DNA of 28,329 bases from Priapulus caudatus (GCF_000485595.1 NW_014578115.1:1-28329); one strand, 5' to 3'; positions 10,937 through 19,640 are shown, counted from the first letter of the stretch. Numbers and translations are program-made. Notes: generated by a model not told the origin, from the sequence alone.

Positions 10937-11937
10937 TAGGGTTAGGGTTAGGGTTAGGGTTAGTCAGAAATAGCTAAACGAGCCAGGTCAAACAGAGTTC
11001 AGTGGGACATAGACCCTACGAGCCTATCTAGTGAATGTGACATCAACGCCGGGGGGGGGGGCATCAACGTCTGACATACAGCTGGTTAAATGAGAGAACG
11101 TTGAAAAATGATCCAGATCCAAATCCAGTAAACATTGTAATAAGGCGATGGTGGAATGAGAGCTCTAGCAATCTGGAGGAATATCAATTCATTACAATCT
11201 CACTATACATACCATGTGCTGCAAAGACTTTGGTTTATTCATCACCATGGTCTCTCTCTCCCCTTTATCTTTTCCGTTCGATCTCTTTCCTCTCCCTCCC
11301 TCTACTCTCTCCCCTCTCCTCTATCTTGCTTGCTGTAAGTTCTTGATTAGTAGCTATCACACACGCGCGCGCGTACGCACGCACGCACACACGTATATCA
11401 GGAGTTAATAAAGACAAAGTCTTTATTAACTCCTGACGTATATATATATAAATACTTACTGAGTACGAATATGGCGAGTAGGCGAGTCACCCCCGGCGAT
11501 ACGTCACACCCTACAAACATCGGCTCTAGGAAGTACTTGACGGTGGCCAGCGCCGCGATGCTCTGAGAGGTGGGCCGTCGCAGCAGCAACTCCGTCCAGA
11601 TGAAAAGAAACGAGACGAGCGAGCCGAACGCCTCGTGTAGGTACGTGTAAATGCCTCCGGACTTGGGAACTGTGAGCCCGATCTCAGCGTACGACAGAGA
11701 ACCGAACGCGGAAAAGACCCCGCAGGCAACCCAGACGATAAGAGAGAGACCCACGGAGCCAGCGTGAGAGAGAACTCCGCGAGGCGACACGAAGATGCCC
11801 GATCCTATCACACTGCCTGCGTTCAGCGCCACGGCCCTTAGAAGAGTTAACTCTTTCCTCATGTAAACCTTGTCATCGTCTGCACTGCTCGTGTTCTGAG
11901 CGTGACATCTACGCTTTAACGTACGCCCACAATCCAT
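5656..11937 (-). CDS. SLC7-family (LAT-like) amino-acid transporter, six exons, 3' end missing
   Basis: This is a predicted membrane amino-acid exchanger of the 4F2 light-chain type, which normally works at the plasma membrane with an SLC3 heavy chain (family knowledge). Six minus-strand exons join in frame: 11460-11937, 8791-9022, 7926-7970, 7379-7502, 6990-7093 and 5656-5755. Intron phases all match, giving about 361 residues. Visible family marks are the TM1 substrate-loop motif GSVIGSGIF near residue 45, the SYAEIG and SGGIYTYLHEAFG segments, a cysteine (GCDV) where light chains carry the heavy-chain disulfide, NLPRTIYISI in exon 4, and an arginine-aspartate-glycine loop in exon 6. The family is usually about 500 residues, so roughly TM9-TM12 is missing. 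The paralogue cannot be fixed; exon 5 is divergent. Confidence 0.88.
5776..5845. repeat. TTACATTACG short tandem repeat
   Basis: Imperfect TTACATTACGTTAC units lie in the intron just upstream (minus strand) of SLC7 exon 6. Nothing else is recognised in 5846-6130. The open frames there do not match the transporter or any known family. Confidence 0.75.
6138..6715. mobile_element. 578-bp MITE with TA target duplication (Tc1/mariner-like)
   Basis: The left end (CCCCGTACAGACTGCAAA) and the reverse complement of the right end (CCCCCTACAGACTGCAAA) match at 17 of 18 positions, and similarity continues imperfectly for about 45 bp. Both ends are flanked by TA (6136-6137 and 6716-6717), the target duplication of Tc1/mariner-type elements. 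There is no transposase, so it is non-autonomous. It sits in the SLC7 intron between exons 5 and 6. Superfamily assignment rests only on the TA and the termini. Confidence 0.7.
6917..6984. repeat. (AT)n repeat
   Basis: An AT-dinucleotide run directly downstream (minus strand) of the SLC7 exon 5 donor. Confidence 0.8.
6990..7093 (-). CDS. SLC7 transporter exon 5
   Basis: This 104-nt exon lies between acceptor TTTTTCAG and donor AG|GTTAGA. It encodes TFAERTMGPI, a hydrophobic segment, then GGLNCNIFTTG with a split arginine. It corresponds to TM8, where family members have T-F-G/S-E/D-R, a hydrophobic span and G-x-V/A-N-G-S/T-x-F-T-x-x-R. Phase (0 in, 2 out) and length match the equivalent exon as I recall it in vertebrate LAT genes. 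It is the most divergent exon found: the usual asparagine-glycine-serine is asparagine-cysteine-asparagine. Confidence 0.85.
7379..7502 (-). CDS. SLC7 transporter exon 4
   Basis: This 124-nt exon has acceptor CGTGGCAG and donor GCG|GTGAGA. After a split arginine it encodes NLPRTIYISIAIVTTVYT and continues to LGNIAYFTVLTKEEILGSSA and VAA. This is one of the best conserved parts of the family (N-L-P-R-A-I, N-x-A-Y-F-T-x-L, S-x-A-V-A) and spans TM7 with the preceding loop. Confidence 0.93.
7503..7925. other. SLC7 intron 3
   Basis: No gene is seen. The octamer CCGGTCAT or its GCGTCCGGT extension recurs near 7585, 7790 and 7812, suggesting a short decayed repeat. Confidence 0.5.
7926..7970 (-). 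CDS. SLC7 transporter micro-exon 3
   Basis: This 45-nt exon lies between a strong acceptor (TTTCTTTCAG) and donor AAAAG|GTATT. It supplies the last base of a phenylalanine codon, then EVINYSAEEIKDVK and two bases of an arginine codon. The family has F/W-x-x-L-N-Y/F-V/I-T-E-E-x-x-P-x-K here, so NYSAEE is the recognisable core. Both phases fit the neighbouring exons exactly, which supports the call despite the short length. Confidence 0.87.
8225..8410. repeat. TCATGCAATATTGC self-complementary repeat cluster
   Basis: Several copies of ATGCAATATTGC-like motifs in both orientations lie in SLC7 intron 2, so the segment can fold on itself. No other feature is seen in 7971-8790. Confidence 0.6.
8791..9022 (-). 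CDS. SLC7 transporter exon 2
   Basis: This 232-nt exon has acceptor GCTATTGCAG and donor TTT|GTAAGT. With the split isoleucine it encodes SLTALNCWSVTWAAHMQN, a TM segment with KLVALGAIIIMGFVQM, a serine-rich loop, and GLAMYSGLFAYAG. These match TM5-TM6 of LAT proteins (L-N-C-x-S-V, K-L-x-A-L, G-x-x-Q, S-G-L-F-A-Y-G/A-G). Frame sequence above 9022 (poly-Ile) is intronic ATT repeat. Confidence 0.92.
9049..9116. repeat. (ATT)n repeat near the exon 2 acceptor
   Basis: Imperfect ATT units end about 30 bp from the SLC7 exon 2 3' splice site, within the region that would hold the branch point. The polypyrimidine tract is correspondingly weak. Confidence 0.85.
9117..10480. other. SLC7 intron 1, proximal part
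   Basis: No coding exon or known element is recognised. The DNA is AT-moderate. A short inverted pair around 10290-10360 (ATAGATAACC against GGTTATCTAT) is the only structure seen. Confidence 0.5.
10515..10605. repeat. TGGCATGTAGCG repeat, three copies
   Basis: The dodecamer TGGCATGTAGCG occurs three times, interspersed with GTTCGAA-like and CGGCATTGTTCG motifs, in about 90 bp of SLC7 intron 1. Confidence 0.75.
10755..11023. mobile_element. Inverted-repeat element carrying TTAGGG repeats
   Basis: The left arm 10762-10819 and right arm 10967-11016 are inverted copies. They share TGTTTGACCTGGCTCGTTT and AGCTATTTC exactly, plus GGTCTATGTCCC at the outer end. The interior holds a 10-N gap (10820-10829), an AT run (10873-10938) and four telomeric repeats (10939-10963). 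A 10-bp direct repeat, CTATCTAGTG, flanks it at 10745-10754 and 11024-11033 and looks like a target duplication. No coding capacity is visible. It lies in SLC7 intron 1. Superfamily unknown. Confidence 0.65.
10939..10963. repeat. Interstitial telomeric repeat (TTAGGG)4
   Basis: Four uninterrupted GGGTTA units read on the plus strand, joined directly to an AT dinucleotide run, inside the inverted-repeat element. Confidence 0.95.
11041..11069. repeat. Poly-G run between 8-bp direct repeats
   Basis: Eleven guanines (11051-11061) sit between two copies of CATCAACG (11041-11048 and 11062-11069). Long G runs are error-prone in assembly. Confidence 0.8.
11398..11436. repeat. Perfect 39-bp palindrome with 3-nt loop
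   Basis: 18-bp arms (TCAGGAGTTAATAAAGAC and its exact complement) flank AAA. In the minus-strand transcript the hairpin would start about 24 nt after the SLC7 exon 1 donor. A CA/CG alternating run (about 11360-11395) precedes it and a CT-rich stretch lies at 11270-11335. Confidence 0.95.
11460..11937 (-). CDS. SLC7 transporter exon 1 with start codon
   Basis: This 478-nt exon encodes residues 1-159. The chosen ATG (11937-11935) has a strong context, ACCGCCATGG, and yields a cytoplasmic N-terminus of about 28 residues before the conserved helix start (KELTLLRAVALNAGSVIGSG). GSGIFVSPRGVL is the TM1 unwound substrate-binding segment. Further along are the SYAEIG, PKSGGIYTYL and WTELLLRRPTSQSIAAL segments of TM2-TM4, and then FVGCDVSPGV, with the cysteine at the heavy-chain disulfide position. 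The donor is CTCA|GTAAGT, phase 1. The frame past this donor is intronic. Confidence 0.93.
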
Positions 11938-12076
11938 GGCGGTAGTCTCTACTGCCGTCCGTTACGTCTGCTACTGAACTAGAGCGGCGTGTAGATGACA
12001 ATGTTGTTTATAGCTGGTATTTCCACTGCTTACACGAGGTGGCGCTGCCAAGATTGTGATATGGCCCTACGGGTGT
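11938..12076 (-). promoter_or_regulatory. Possible SLC7 promoter/5' UTR
   Basis: Directly upstream of the start codon. On the minus strand a TCAGT initiator-like motif at 11977-11973 would give a 5' UTR of about 40 nt. There is no TATA box at the expected distance. Upstream non-coding exons are equally possible. The telomere-repeat element begins at 12077, so the native promoter is either very short or disrupted. Confidence 0.25.
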
Positions 12077-12478
12077 TGCTATCCCACGGGCGTGGAGGGA
12101 GGTCACGTGATAACGTTGACGATGACGTTCAAAACGTTAAACCTAACGGTAACGCTCACTCCAACACCGTCAACACTAACACTAACACTAAATCTAAATA
12201 TATATGTGTCGCCGCGCTATATATAGGCATTGTGATCCACAAAAATTAATCTATGGTGTGGGGACAGATATCATGATGCAAAAACCCTAACCCTAACCCT
12301 AATCCTAACCCTAACCCTAACCCTAACCCTAACCCTAATCCTAACCCTAACCCTAACCCTAATCCTAACCCTAACCCTAACCCTAACCCTAACCCTGACC
12401 CTAACCCTAATCCTAACACTATCCCAACACTAGTGCTGCCACATTGCGGTCACCTCCCTCCACGCCCGTGGGATAGCA
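12077..12478. mobile_element. 402-bp inverted-repeat element filled with telomere-like repeats
   Basis: Exact 27-bp inverted repeats (12077-12103 and 12452-12478), beginning TGCTATCCCACGGGCGTGGA, bound the segment. Inside are degenerate TAACGT/CTAACA units (about 12110-12200), a short unique part and a CCCTAA array (12284-12420). No transposase and no clear target duplication are seen. It could be a foldback or MITE-type element that carries telomere repeats, or the product of a break-repair event. It lies 140 bp upstream of the SLC7 start codon. Confidence 0.6.
12284..12420. repeat. Interstitial telomeric array (CCCTAA)n
   Basis: About 23 CCCTAA units with a few CCTAAT or CCTGAC variants. 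The strand is opposite to the TTAGGG repeats at 10939. It is too short and too far from either end to be a true chromosome end in this window. Confidence 0.97.
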
Positions 12479-12527
12479 TTACCCTGGTTGTACAGTGGGA
12501 AATCATTTCCCATTGGCGGCCATACTT

Positions 12528-12785
12528 ACGGAAAAATTCCCATAAATCAGCAGGTTTTTTTTGAGAAATTACAATGCCATCCTCTGAATCCACGTCGCAA
12601 GTGACACCATATATGTTGTTAACTCGAAAATTCTTCCATATTTTTTCTGTAAACAAGCTTTTCTCGGCACACACGAAATGGCTTCCTTTGAAACTTCCCC
12701 GGCCGCCCCAGCAATGCACCCAGGACGAGCCGCTTACACTGTCGGATTCAGCAAATATTCTAGTTCTTGAAATCAACAATTGCAA
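12528..12785 (-). pseudogene. Possible exon or decayed gene fragment, unknown protein
   Basis: An open minus-strand frame of about 85 residues ends at a consensus donor, TTCC|GTAAGT, near 12528. The translation is not low complexity (for example SGSSWVHCWGGRGSFKGSHF and IYGVTCDVDSEDGIV). There is no ATG at its start. Just upstream another frame reads ERFAIVDFKN before a stop, as if one frameshift separates two halves. The pattern FAIVDF followed by SSWVHCW faintly recalls short N-terminal modules of invertebrate BEN-type proteins. That is a weak inference and no function is assigned. Confidence 0.28.
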
Positions 12786-12799
12786 AGCGTTCTAACCAT

Positions 12800-14000
12800 T
12801 TCTAATAAGAAATAAAAAATTTAAGTGCGCATACACTGAAAAACGATCTCATTCTGCGGATTGTTCATCAATGTTGCACTATTTAGTCTCTGGAAAAGGC
12901 AATCTTTTGAATTTTTTGGCGGTAAAATTCCAAACTAGAGTGCACTAATTTGCAGTATGCACGCAAGGTAGATGCCTCGTAGACGTCTAGAAGGCATTAT
13001 AAGTAAGGTTGATCTTGTCGTATAATCGTACCATTCCGTCAAGTGGCGTAGTCATGGTGACCGGTCGGCCATTTTTGTGTTTGAGACGGGATCCGACTAC
13101 TCTGTGAAAATGCTCATCATTTAACTGGCAAAAGTTTCAAGCGGAGTATAGACCTTGAATCTGTGTTTTTTTAGCATGAATAAAGTGTATGTTGTGTATG
13201 AGACGAAACTCTGAGTATTTTAAATTATTTTCTGTTCGATACTTATTCAGGCTTGCTGCCTATGGACGCCCTCTACTGTTGTACAACACCTTTAGCAAAT
13301 ATATATATGTAGGTAGAGAAATATATATATTCTATATATATAGTATATATATTACATATATTATAATATAAATGCTGACCCCTCCAGCAAAACCAGCGAT
13401 AAGTAGGAAATTCTAACAAATTGATTATGTGGATTATCAATGAATAATCATTTTAATTACCTTAAAATCGATATATAATAATTTGGCTATATCTAAAGAC
13501 ATTGACCGATCTACAGCAAGTTGAAGATCGGGAACCGAACTTATTCGCGGCAATATGCCAGCTTTTACGATAAAGCGATTTCGGTAAGGGCCCAGTCGCG
13601 GGACATGAATCGGTCCAGCGGGCCCTTAAAACATTATTTTTTTATAATTAAAAATGACCGCATGAACATAATCTAGAGATAGTCTGAACCCTATATATCC
13701 GATTAAATACATGACGACTTAGGAACTTAATTAGTGTAAAAAACTTCATTTTTGTTCGCAGTACCATCTTTCTTCTTAGCGACCTTGACCATGCATTCGT
13801 GTGCGTGGTGTCTCATTCACTTCAAAACCCCAAATGACTTCGCGCCACATAGTCCGTATTTCTGCCTGTGCAGGACAGAGCCGCCTGGCTTCACATATAT
13901 GTCTACTTTACTGGAATATATATTAGACCAGGTCTCTTGAAGCCATAACTTGCGAAACAATAAATGTTTTAGACAAAATAAGAAGTTACGTCGCGTGATT
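12800..14000. other. Intergenic, no gene seen
   Basis: There is an AT run at 13303-13371 and a hairpin with 9-bp arms (TAAGGGCCC at 13585-13593, GGGCCCTTA at 13620-13628). The short open frames have no recognisable product. Confidence 0.5.
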
Positions 14001-14900
14001 TTTAAAAACCTTTTACACCACTATTTCGAGGCGCATTTCTCATGGATGGCCGGGGGAAGAAAAATAGACATGCTAGGTACGAAGAAGGACGAAGTGACGA
14101 CCCATGATCTCCGTCACGCAGCTCAGAGGGAGCAGAGCGAAGGGAAGAGGAGGAGGAGGAGTCAGCAGCAGAGATATGCAACCAGTAGGAGATAGATAGA
14201 TTAGACGATGACATTGGATGTGGAGAGCTAGAGAGAGAGAGCTGACGGCGGGCTGCCCTCCTGCTCCCTAAATCTGGACGATATTTCACGCGTTGAAATA
14301 CATGAGAGAAGAGATCGTGGGTTGATACCTGTTCCGTGGTGTACATGTGCGTGAGCGACGTCCTAAGGCATTGGAGAGACGTCGAATAATTTGTTAAGGG
14401 GAACAGGGAACAGGGGAGGGGGTATAACAGGTGAGGTGGATAATACTATCGTAGAAGATCTTGAGTAATGTGAGGACGAGCACGTAGTACAAGAAGGGTG
14501 GCGAGATATACGAAAGAGAAGCGTCGGCCAAACCGAGCACGCGTGCACCACACACTCCATGCTCCACCGCACCATACTACTGATCAGCACACCGTCACAC
14601 AGCGTCCGCCAGCCACCCGGCTGAGCGCACAGTCCGAGCAGCGGAGGCCGGGAGACCATCCAAACCATCCACCACCACCATCATCTGCCCCCCAACACTA
14701 CCGTGCGTATGTAGGCCTACATGTTAACGGTAATGTTTATGACATGTCTATCTATCAACCAGGCGTGAGAGTAGAACGCCGTAAAAAACTGATTCACCAG
14801 AAAGTCACACGACAAAACCTCTTCTGGTGTGTCTGGAAACCACTGTTAAGCTCACTTGAAATCTACCTCAGAAATCTATAATTACGCTATACTATATAGT
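14001..14900. other. GA-rich and CpG-rich stretch, function unclear
   Basis: AGG/GAG-rich DNA (about 14120-14245) is followed by CpG- and CCA-rich DNA (about 14490-14700). A 127-codon frame at 14498-14881 plus overlaps a 101-codon frame at 14363-14668 minus. Both have biased, Pro/His/Arg- or Ser-rich compositions and match no family I know. The base composition would suit a promoter or 5' UTR, but no linked gene is identified. Confidence 0.35.
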
Positions 14901-15249
14901 TGTGTACGTACCGACATAATTGGATATCATAGGTGCCGCGTGGGTACATTAAATAGCCTAGTCTATAACCGGCATGGTGATGAATGTGTTTCTTCATAAC
15001 CGTCGCATGGAATAGTAGAAATGTTTTAATCCAAACGAATTTTTTTGCTGCCATAACATGCTCGCCGGCTTTTAGAACGTACCCTTTCTCCTGGAAGCGT
15101 CACGACTCAATTGCACCGTGTACTCATATACGATTAAGAACAAACTAACCAGTAGATGGTACCCATAGATTTTCTCTTCTCTATATCGCCTGTTCTTCTA
15201 CAGTTGATTCTCATTTTTCACCTCTAATGCCCCCTATTTCCCTTACAAA

Positions 15250-15690
15250 AATAATCTATAGGTTTACCTATAAGAGACGGTCTATAGGAATCCTATAGGA
15301 TTCTATTAGATATCCTATAGGATTCCTATAGACCGTCTTATAGTTTCTATAGGATCCTATAGAGAATTGGAACATAATTTCTATAGAATCATAGTCATAT
15401 TTATATAAGAATATCTATAGGATGTTATAGGAATATTTATAGGATCCTATAGGAATATCTATATGATGTTATAGGAATATTTATAGGATCCTATAGGAAT
15501 ATCTATAGGATGTTATAGGAATATTTATAGGATGTTATAGGAATATTTACAGGATCCTATAGGAATATCTATAGGATGTTATAGGAATATTTATAGGCTC
15601 CTATAGGACCCTCTCTAAAGATTTCTATAGGAATACATGTAAGATTCTATAGGAATATGTATAGGATGCTATAGGACCTGCTGTAGAGAT
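15250..15690. repeat. CTATAGGA/TCCTATAG tandem array with palindromic head
   Basis: An imperfect palindrome with arms of about 31 bp (about 15268-15345, differing by a 2-nt indel) leads into some 330 bp of units alternating CTATAGGATGTTATAGGAAT- and ATTTATAGGATCCTATAGGA-like blocks. The 8-bp core CTATAGGA or its complement occurs about two dozen times. The block is non-coding. Confidence 0.9.
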
Positions 15691-15841
15691 ATCTATAAAA
15701 ACATTTTGGGTTAAAACATTGCATTACATTTACAATAGAAATATATTTATTCAAAAATGTATACGTACGTAACACACAGATGAAATAGCAATAATATAAT
15801 TATGTAAAATTACAATTACAAATTACAATTTTTATAACTTT

Positions 15842-15880
15842 ACTAGCTGCGGGTACCCGCTGCGATGGGTAAAATCGCTA
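15842..15880. repeat. GCGGGTACCCGC palindrome, possible retroelement tail
   Basis: ACTAGCTGCGGGTACCCGC contains a 12-bp perfect palindrome (15849-15860). ACTAGCTG-plus-CCCGC motifs are familiar from non-LTR or related repeat ends in invertebrates, but this is recollection only. Nothing else is seen in 15690-16260. Confidence 0.25.
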
Positions 15881-16269
15881 CTAATTCCTACTACTAATAA
15901 TCGGACACAATAGGAACATTGGGTAAAAATCGACGATAACATTGCACACAATATCAATATTTACAAATCAGTCTAATAAGATAATAAGCATGGGAAAAAA
16001 CTGTTACGTATGACATTTATATGACAGCACAACCCAACTTAGAACCCCTGGAACATAATAGTAATATGGTGTAAATGACAAAAAGTTATTATAACAGCAT
16101 ATACGAATGGGTTGCACTTTTCATTTGAAAACCTCTTGATAAACAATGTTTTTCGTCTTATTCTCTGGTGCAAATATGTAGAGATTCCTGGCGTCTCAAA
16201 CTCTTGAGCTCCCCACGTACAGCTATCCATTGTCAGATCGTAGCATGAATAAAAGAAATTCCATATATC

Positions 16270-16620
16270 CGTTTTCGGCCGCCATGTTGAATTCAAAAAT
16301 AGCCGCCGTCATTTCTTAAAAAATAGCTATATCTCAGTTAACAATCTTCGTACAGACTTGAAAATTGACTGACAGACGTAATTTGGGTTACTATTTTATA
16401 CAACAACGTGATGCATGTGATCCAAGGGCGTTTTCTGCCACCATCTTGAATTCAAAATGGCCGCCGTCATTTCTTAAAAAATAGCTATATCTCGGTTAAT
16501 AATCTTCGTACAGACTTGAAAATTACTGACAGACGTAATTTGGGATACTCTTTCATACAACAACGTGATGCATATGATCCAAGGGCGTTTTCTGCCACCA
16601 TCTTGAATTCAAAATGGGCG
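16270..16620. repeat. Tandem repeat, about 158-bp unit, 2.2 copies
   Basis: TTGAATTCAA recurs at 16287, 16446 and 16603 (periods 159 and 157), with near-identical intervening sequence containing GCCGCCGTCATTTCTTAAAA and GATCCAAGGGCGTTTTCTGC. The minus-strand frames within it are shadows of the repeat. Confidence 0.92.
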
Positions 16621-16718
16621 CGCCGGATAAAGGGAGAAGTATAGAGCAAACTTTCAACGTGACCGTTTTCGTCTGGCACAGAAATCGCGGAACGGTGTAC
16701 AGCAAGCCGTGCTCAAAA

Positions 16719-17540
16719 CCACGCGCGCAAGCACGCGACGCAGCACGGCACATGAACAGATAGCTTCATACGGCCCGCGCGAGAACGCACGCCACGCACA
16801 TAACCAGATAGCCTATATCACGCGCCAACGAACACCGCAGCGCACATAAACAGGTACCTTAGCGCCCGCGAGAACGCACGCACATAAAACAGATAGCCGA
16901 TACGCCGCACGAGAACGGCACCGCCACGATAACAGATAGCGATACGCCGCGACTACATAAACAGGTACCAATACGCCCGCGAGAACGCGCAGCGCACATA
17001 ACAGATAGCTATATAGCGCGCGCGACACGACGCAAAAGAACAGGTACCTAGACTCGGCCCGAGAAACGCACGCCACATAACAGGATAGCGATACGCCGCG
17101 AGCACGCCAGCACATAAAGGCTAGCTATACGCCCGCGAGAAACGCACGCACGCAAACATACATGGTTACCTATACTACGCGCGCGAGCGACGCACGCACG
17201 AATATAACAGATTATCTATACGACGCGAGAACGCAACGCACGCCATAACAGATAGCTAATACTCGGGCGCGCGAAACACTGCACGCACATAACAGGTACC
17301 TATACGCCACGAGGCACGGACGCCATAAGCAGCGTACCCTATAGCGACGGCCGAGAACGCCGCACCACATAACAGAAGCTATATACGCGCGCGAGCACGC
17401 ACGCACATAACAGACCTATACGCCCGCGAGAGACGCACGCACGCACGATGAACAGAAAGGCTAGATACGCGCGCGAGCACAACACGCACATAACAGCATA
17501 CCGCTATACGCCCGCGAGAACCGGACCACAGGCACGCCAC
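16719..17540. repeat. Indel-rich satellite of about 40-bp units, alternating two types
   Basis: About 20 degenerate units combine a CGCGAGAACGCACGCACATAA part with either ACAGATAGC or ACAGGTACC. The two variants tend to alternate, suggesting an older ~80-bp dimer. Small indels are frequent, which may be biological decay or uncorrected long-read error. The minus-strand open frames are repeat artefacts. Confidence 0.88.
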
Positions 17541-17559
17541 ATGAGGCAGAATCTCGTCT

Positions 17560-18674
17560 ATACGCTGCCTTGCACGTAACTACTGGACGTGAAACATTTT
17601 AATTGCATATGATCCGAAACGAGATATATTAAATCGACTTTTCAAAAGAAGGCAAAGCAAAGAAAGAGGTTCCGGTGCAGAAACTAAGCCACATTCAAAC
17701 TTTATTCACCACGGAGTCTACCGTTAACAATGTCTCAACGAAGCGCAAATATACATATAAATGGGCAGCGAATATTGCGTTCGGCATTTGGTTTTTGCCA
17801 ACCTTTCCCTACATTTATCTGTATTATACACGGTATTCCATATTACACATGAAGCAACGCTTTACATATCACGCAAAGACACACACACACACACACACAC
17901 AGCAACCCTGTGTGCCGCTACTCACTATCTTCTGGAACTATAACAACAAGACAGTAAAAATGAACTAAAGAGTTGTCTCACATACAGACGTACTGTGGTT
18001 GACCCTTTGAACGAGTAACCAATCCAACTAATTCTTCGTTATCACATATACTTTCACACAAAAAGGTCGACAATTATAAATCAAAAACAACCCGGATCGG
18101 CATCGCTATCGAGAGAAGTAAGCATTTCTAACAAAGATTCAAAATTAGTTAAGAGTTCGTACAGCAATCATAAATTTATAACTCGACGACACATCACGGG
18201 ATGCAACTTACAATGATTATATGATCAAGTACTATCACCGTAGTACTAGTAATAGTATATAGTATACAATATATATAATAATAGTAATATATAATATTAG
18301 CATACTATATATACATATATATCTTTTTCCCTTCCACCTCTCCATTCTTCCTCTTCTCTCCTCTCCCGTTCTCACTGATAAACTATAAGAAAAGCAGCAA
18401 ACTAATTCGGCGCCATGTTGTAAAATGTTTTCAGTTAGTGGGAAGAGTCGAAAAATGTTTCCGGTCTCTTTAGAAATAAGACTTGCACATTTATGCGTCA
18501 CATCACTAAACACAACATTTCGCTGCAGTACATCATCACAACATTTCTACGGCGTACGAGAGAACCCTGGTTGGGTGTATCTTAAACAGGATAAAATCGC
18601 TAGCTAAAACCAATCATAAGCCAGTTGAACACATCAATAATAGACAAGCTAAAACATTATGCATGTATAAATAA

Positions 18675-18706
<32 letters not shown>

Positions 18707-19640
18707 ATATATACAATATATATATATATCGGATGCATATGCTCTATGTAAAACCTTAACGATACTGACATGCTCACAGCAGAGAAGGTGCATTTCATGA
18801 CGGCTTCTTCCGCGGGTGCAATACATTCGAATAAACAACGGCAGATAAATAATAGGTTACAAGACATTTAATGGTAAACTTTTCTCTCGTGTAAACATAT
18901 TTACCTGACAGATTTACAGTACTGTACATCAAATATATCCCTACAGTATTTACATACAAACACAGACCTTTGGATGGACCAACTGTTACGCCACCTGGTA
19001 AGAAAACATCCCCACGAGTATCTACAGACGTTCTCTGGTATGCGTGAATCACAAAAAGAAAAACCACATAGCTCGATTTATCGGAATCAGTATGGTAAAT
19101 TGGTAATACGAAATATAAGAAGTTTCCAAAAAAAACCTTTTCGGATAAGCAAATAGTCAATAATGCGTCGGGGTTTCGTTTAGCCGTCTAGCGACAACTA
19201 CCATGGGGAAAACGAGGGAAATGATAACCTGCCTGGCTACAGCTCTAAAACAAATAACCATCGGAGGAATAGACAAAATCGATTTGCTTTATTGATTACG
19301 AACCAACGACGGATGCACACGCATGGGAGAAAATACATGTAAGCAGTTGTTGATTTCGAAAAGCATAACGGTCATTTTAAAGTGCCGGTTGGCTTTAGGG
19401 ATGCGGAATCTATTTTCCAAAATGGGGGAAAAACGCCTATGGGCGGGTTTCGATCATCTCTTTGCAACCAAGGGTGAACGTAACGCGTTCGTTCTTTGAT
19501 CAGCTGTGACGTCATCGGCAGAGGGCTAAAAACTCGTAACATGGGCCTCACTAAAAAAAATCTTTCTATCGTGTTTCTGGTTTATATACAGTAATATACG
19601 GCGGTCCTTGTTGAGCAGAAAGAGTTAAGGACGTGAAATC
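17560..19640. other. Intergenic, microsatellites only
   Basis: An (AC)n run lies at 17878-17901 and AT runs at about 18240-18330 and 18675-18730. The longest frame (18795-19160 minus, 121 codons) has no recognisable domain or splice context and is not called. Confidence 0.5.

Noticed and set aside
12284-12420. True chromosome end
   Set aside because: The CCCTAA array is only about 137 bp, lies inside inverted repeats and has single-copy DNA on both sides, so it is interstitial.
14363-14881. Frames of 127 (plus) and 101 (minus) codons
   Set aside because: They overlap in opposite directions in a CpG/CCA-rich patch with biased composition and no recognisable domain.
18795-19160. 121-codon minus-strand frame
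   Set aside because: No domain, no convincing splice or start context, and an unrelated frame overlaps on the plus strand.
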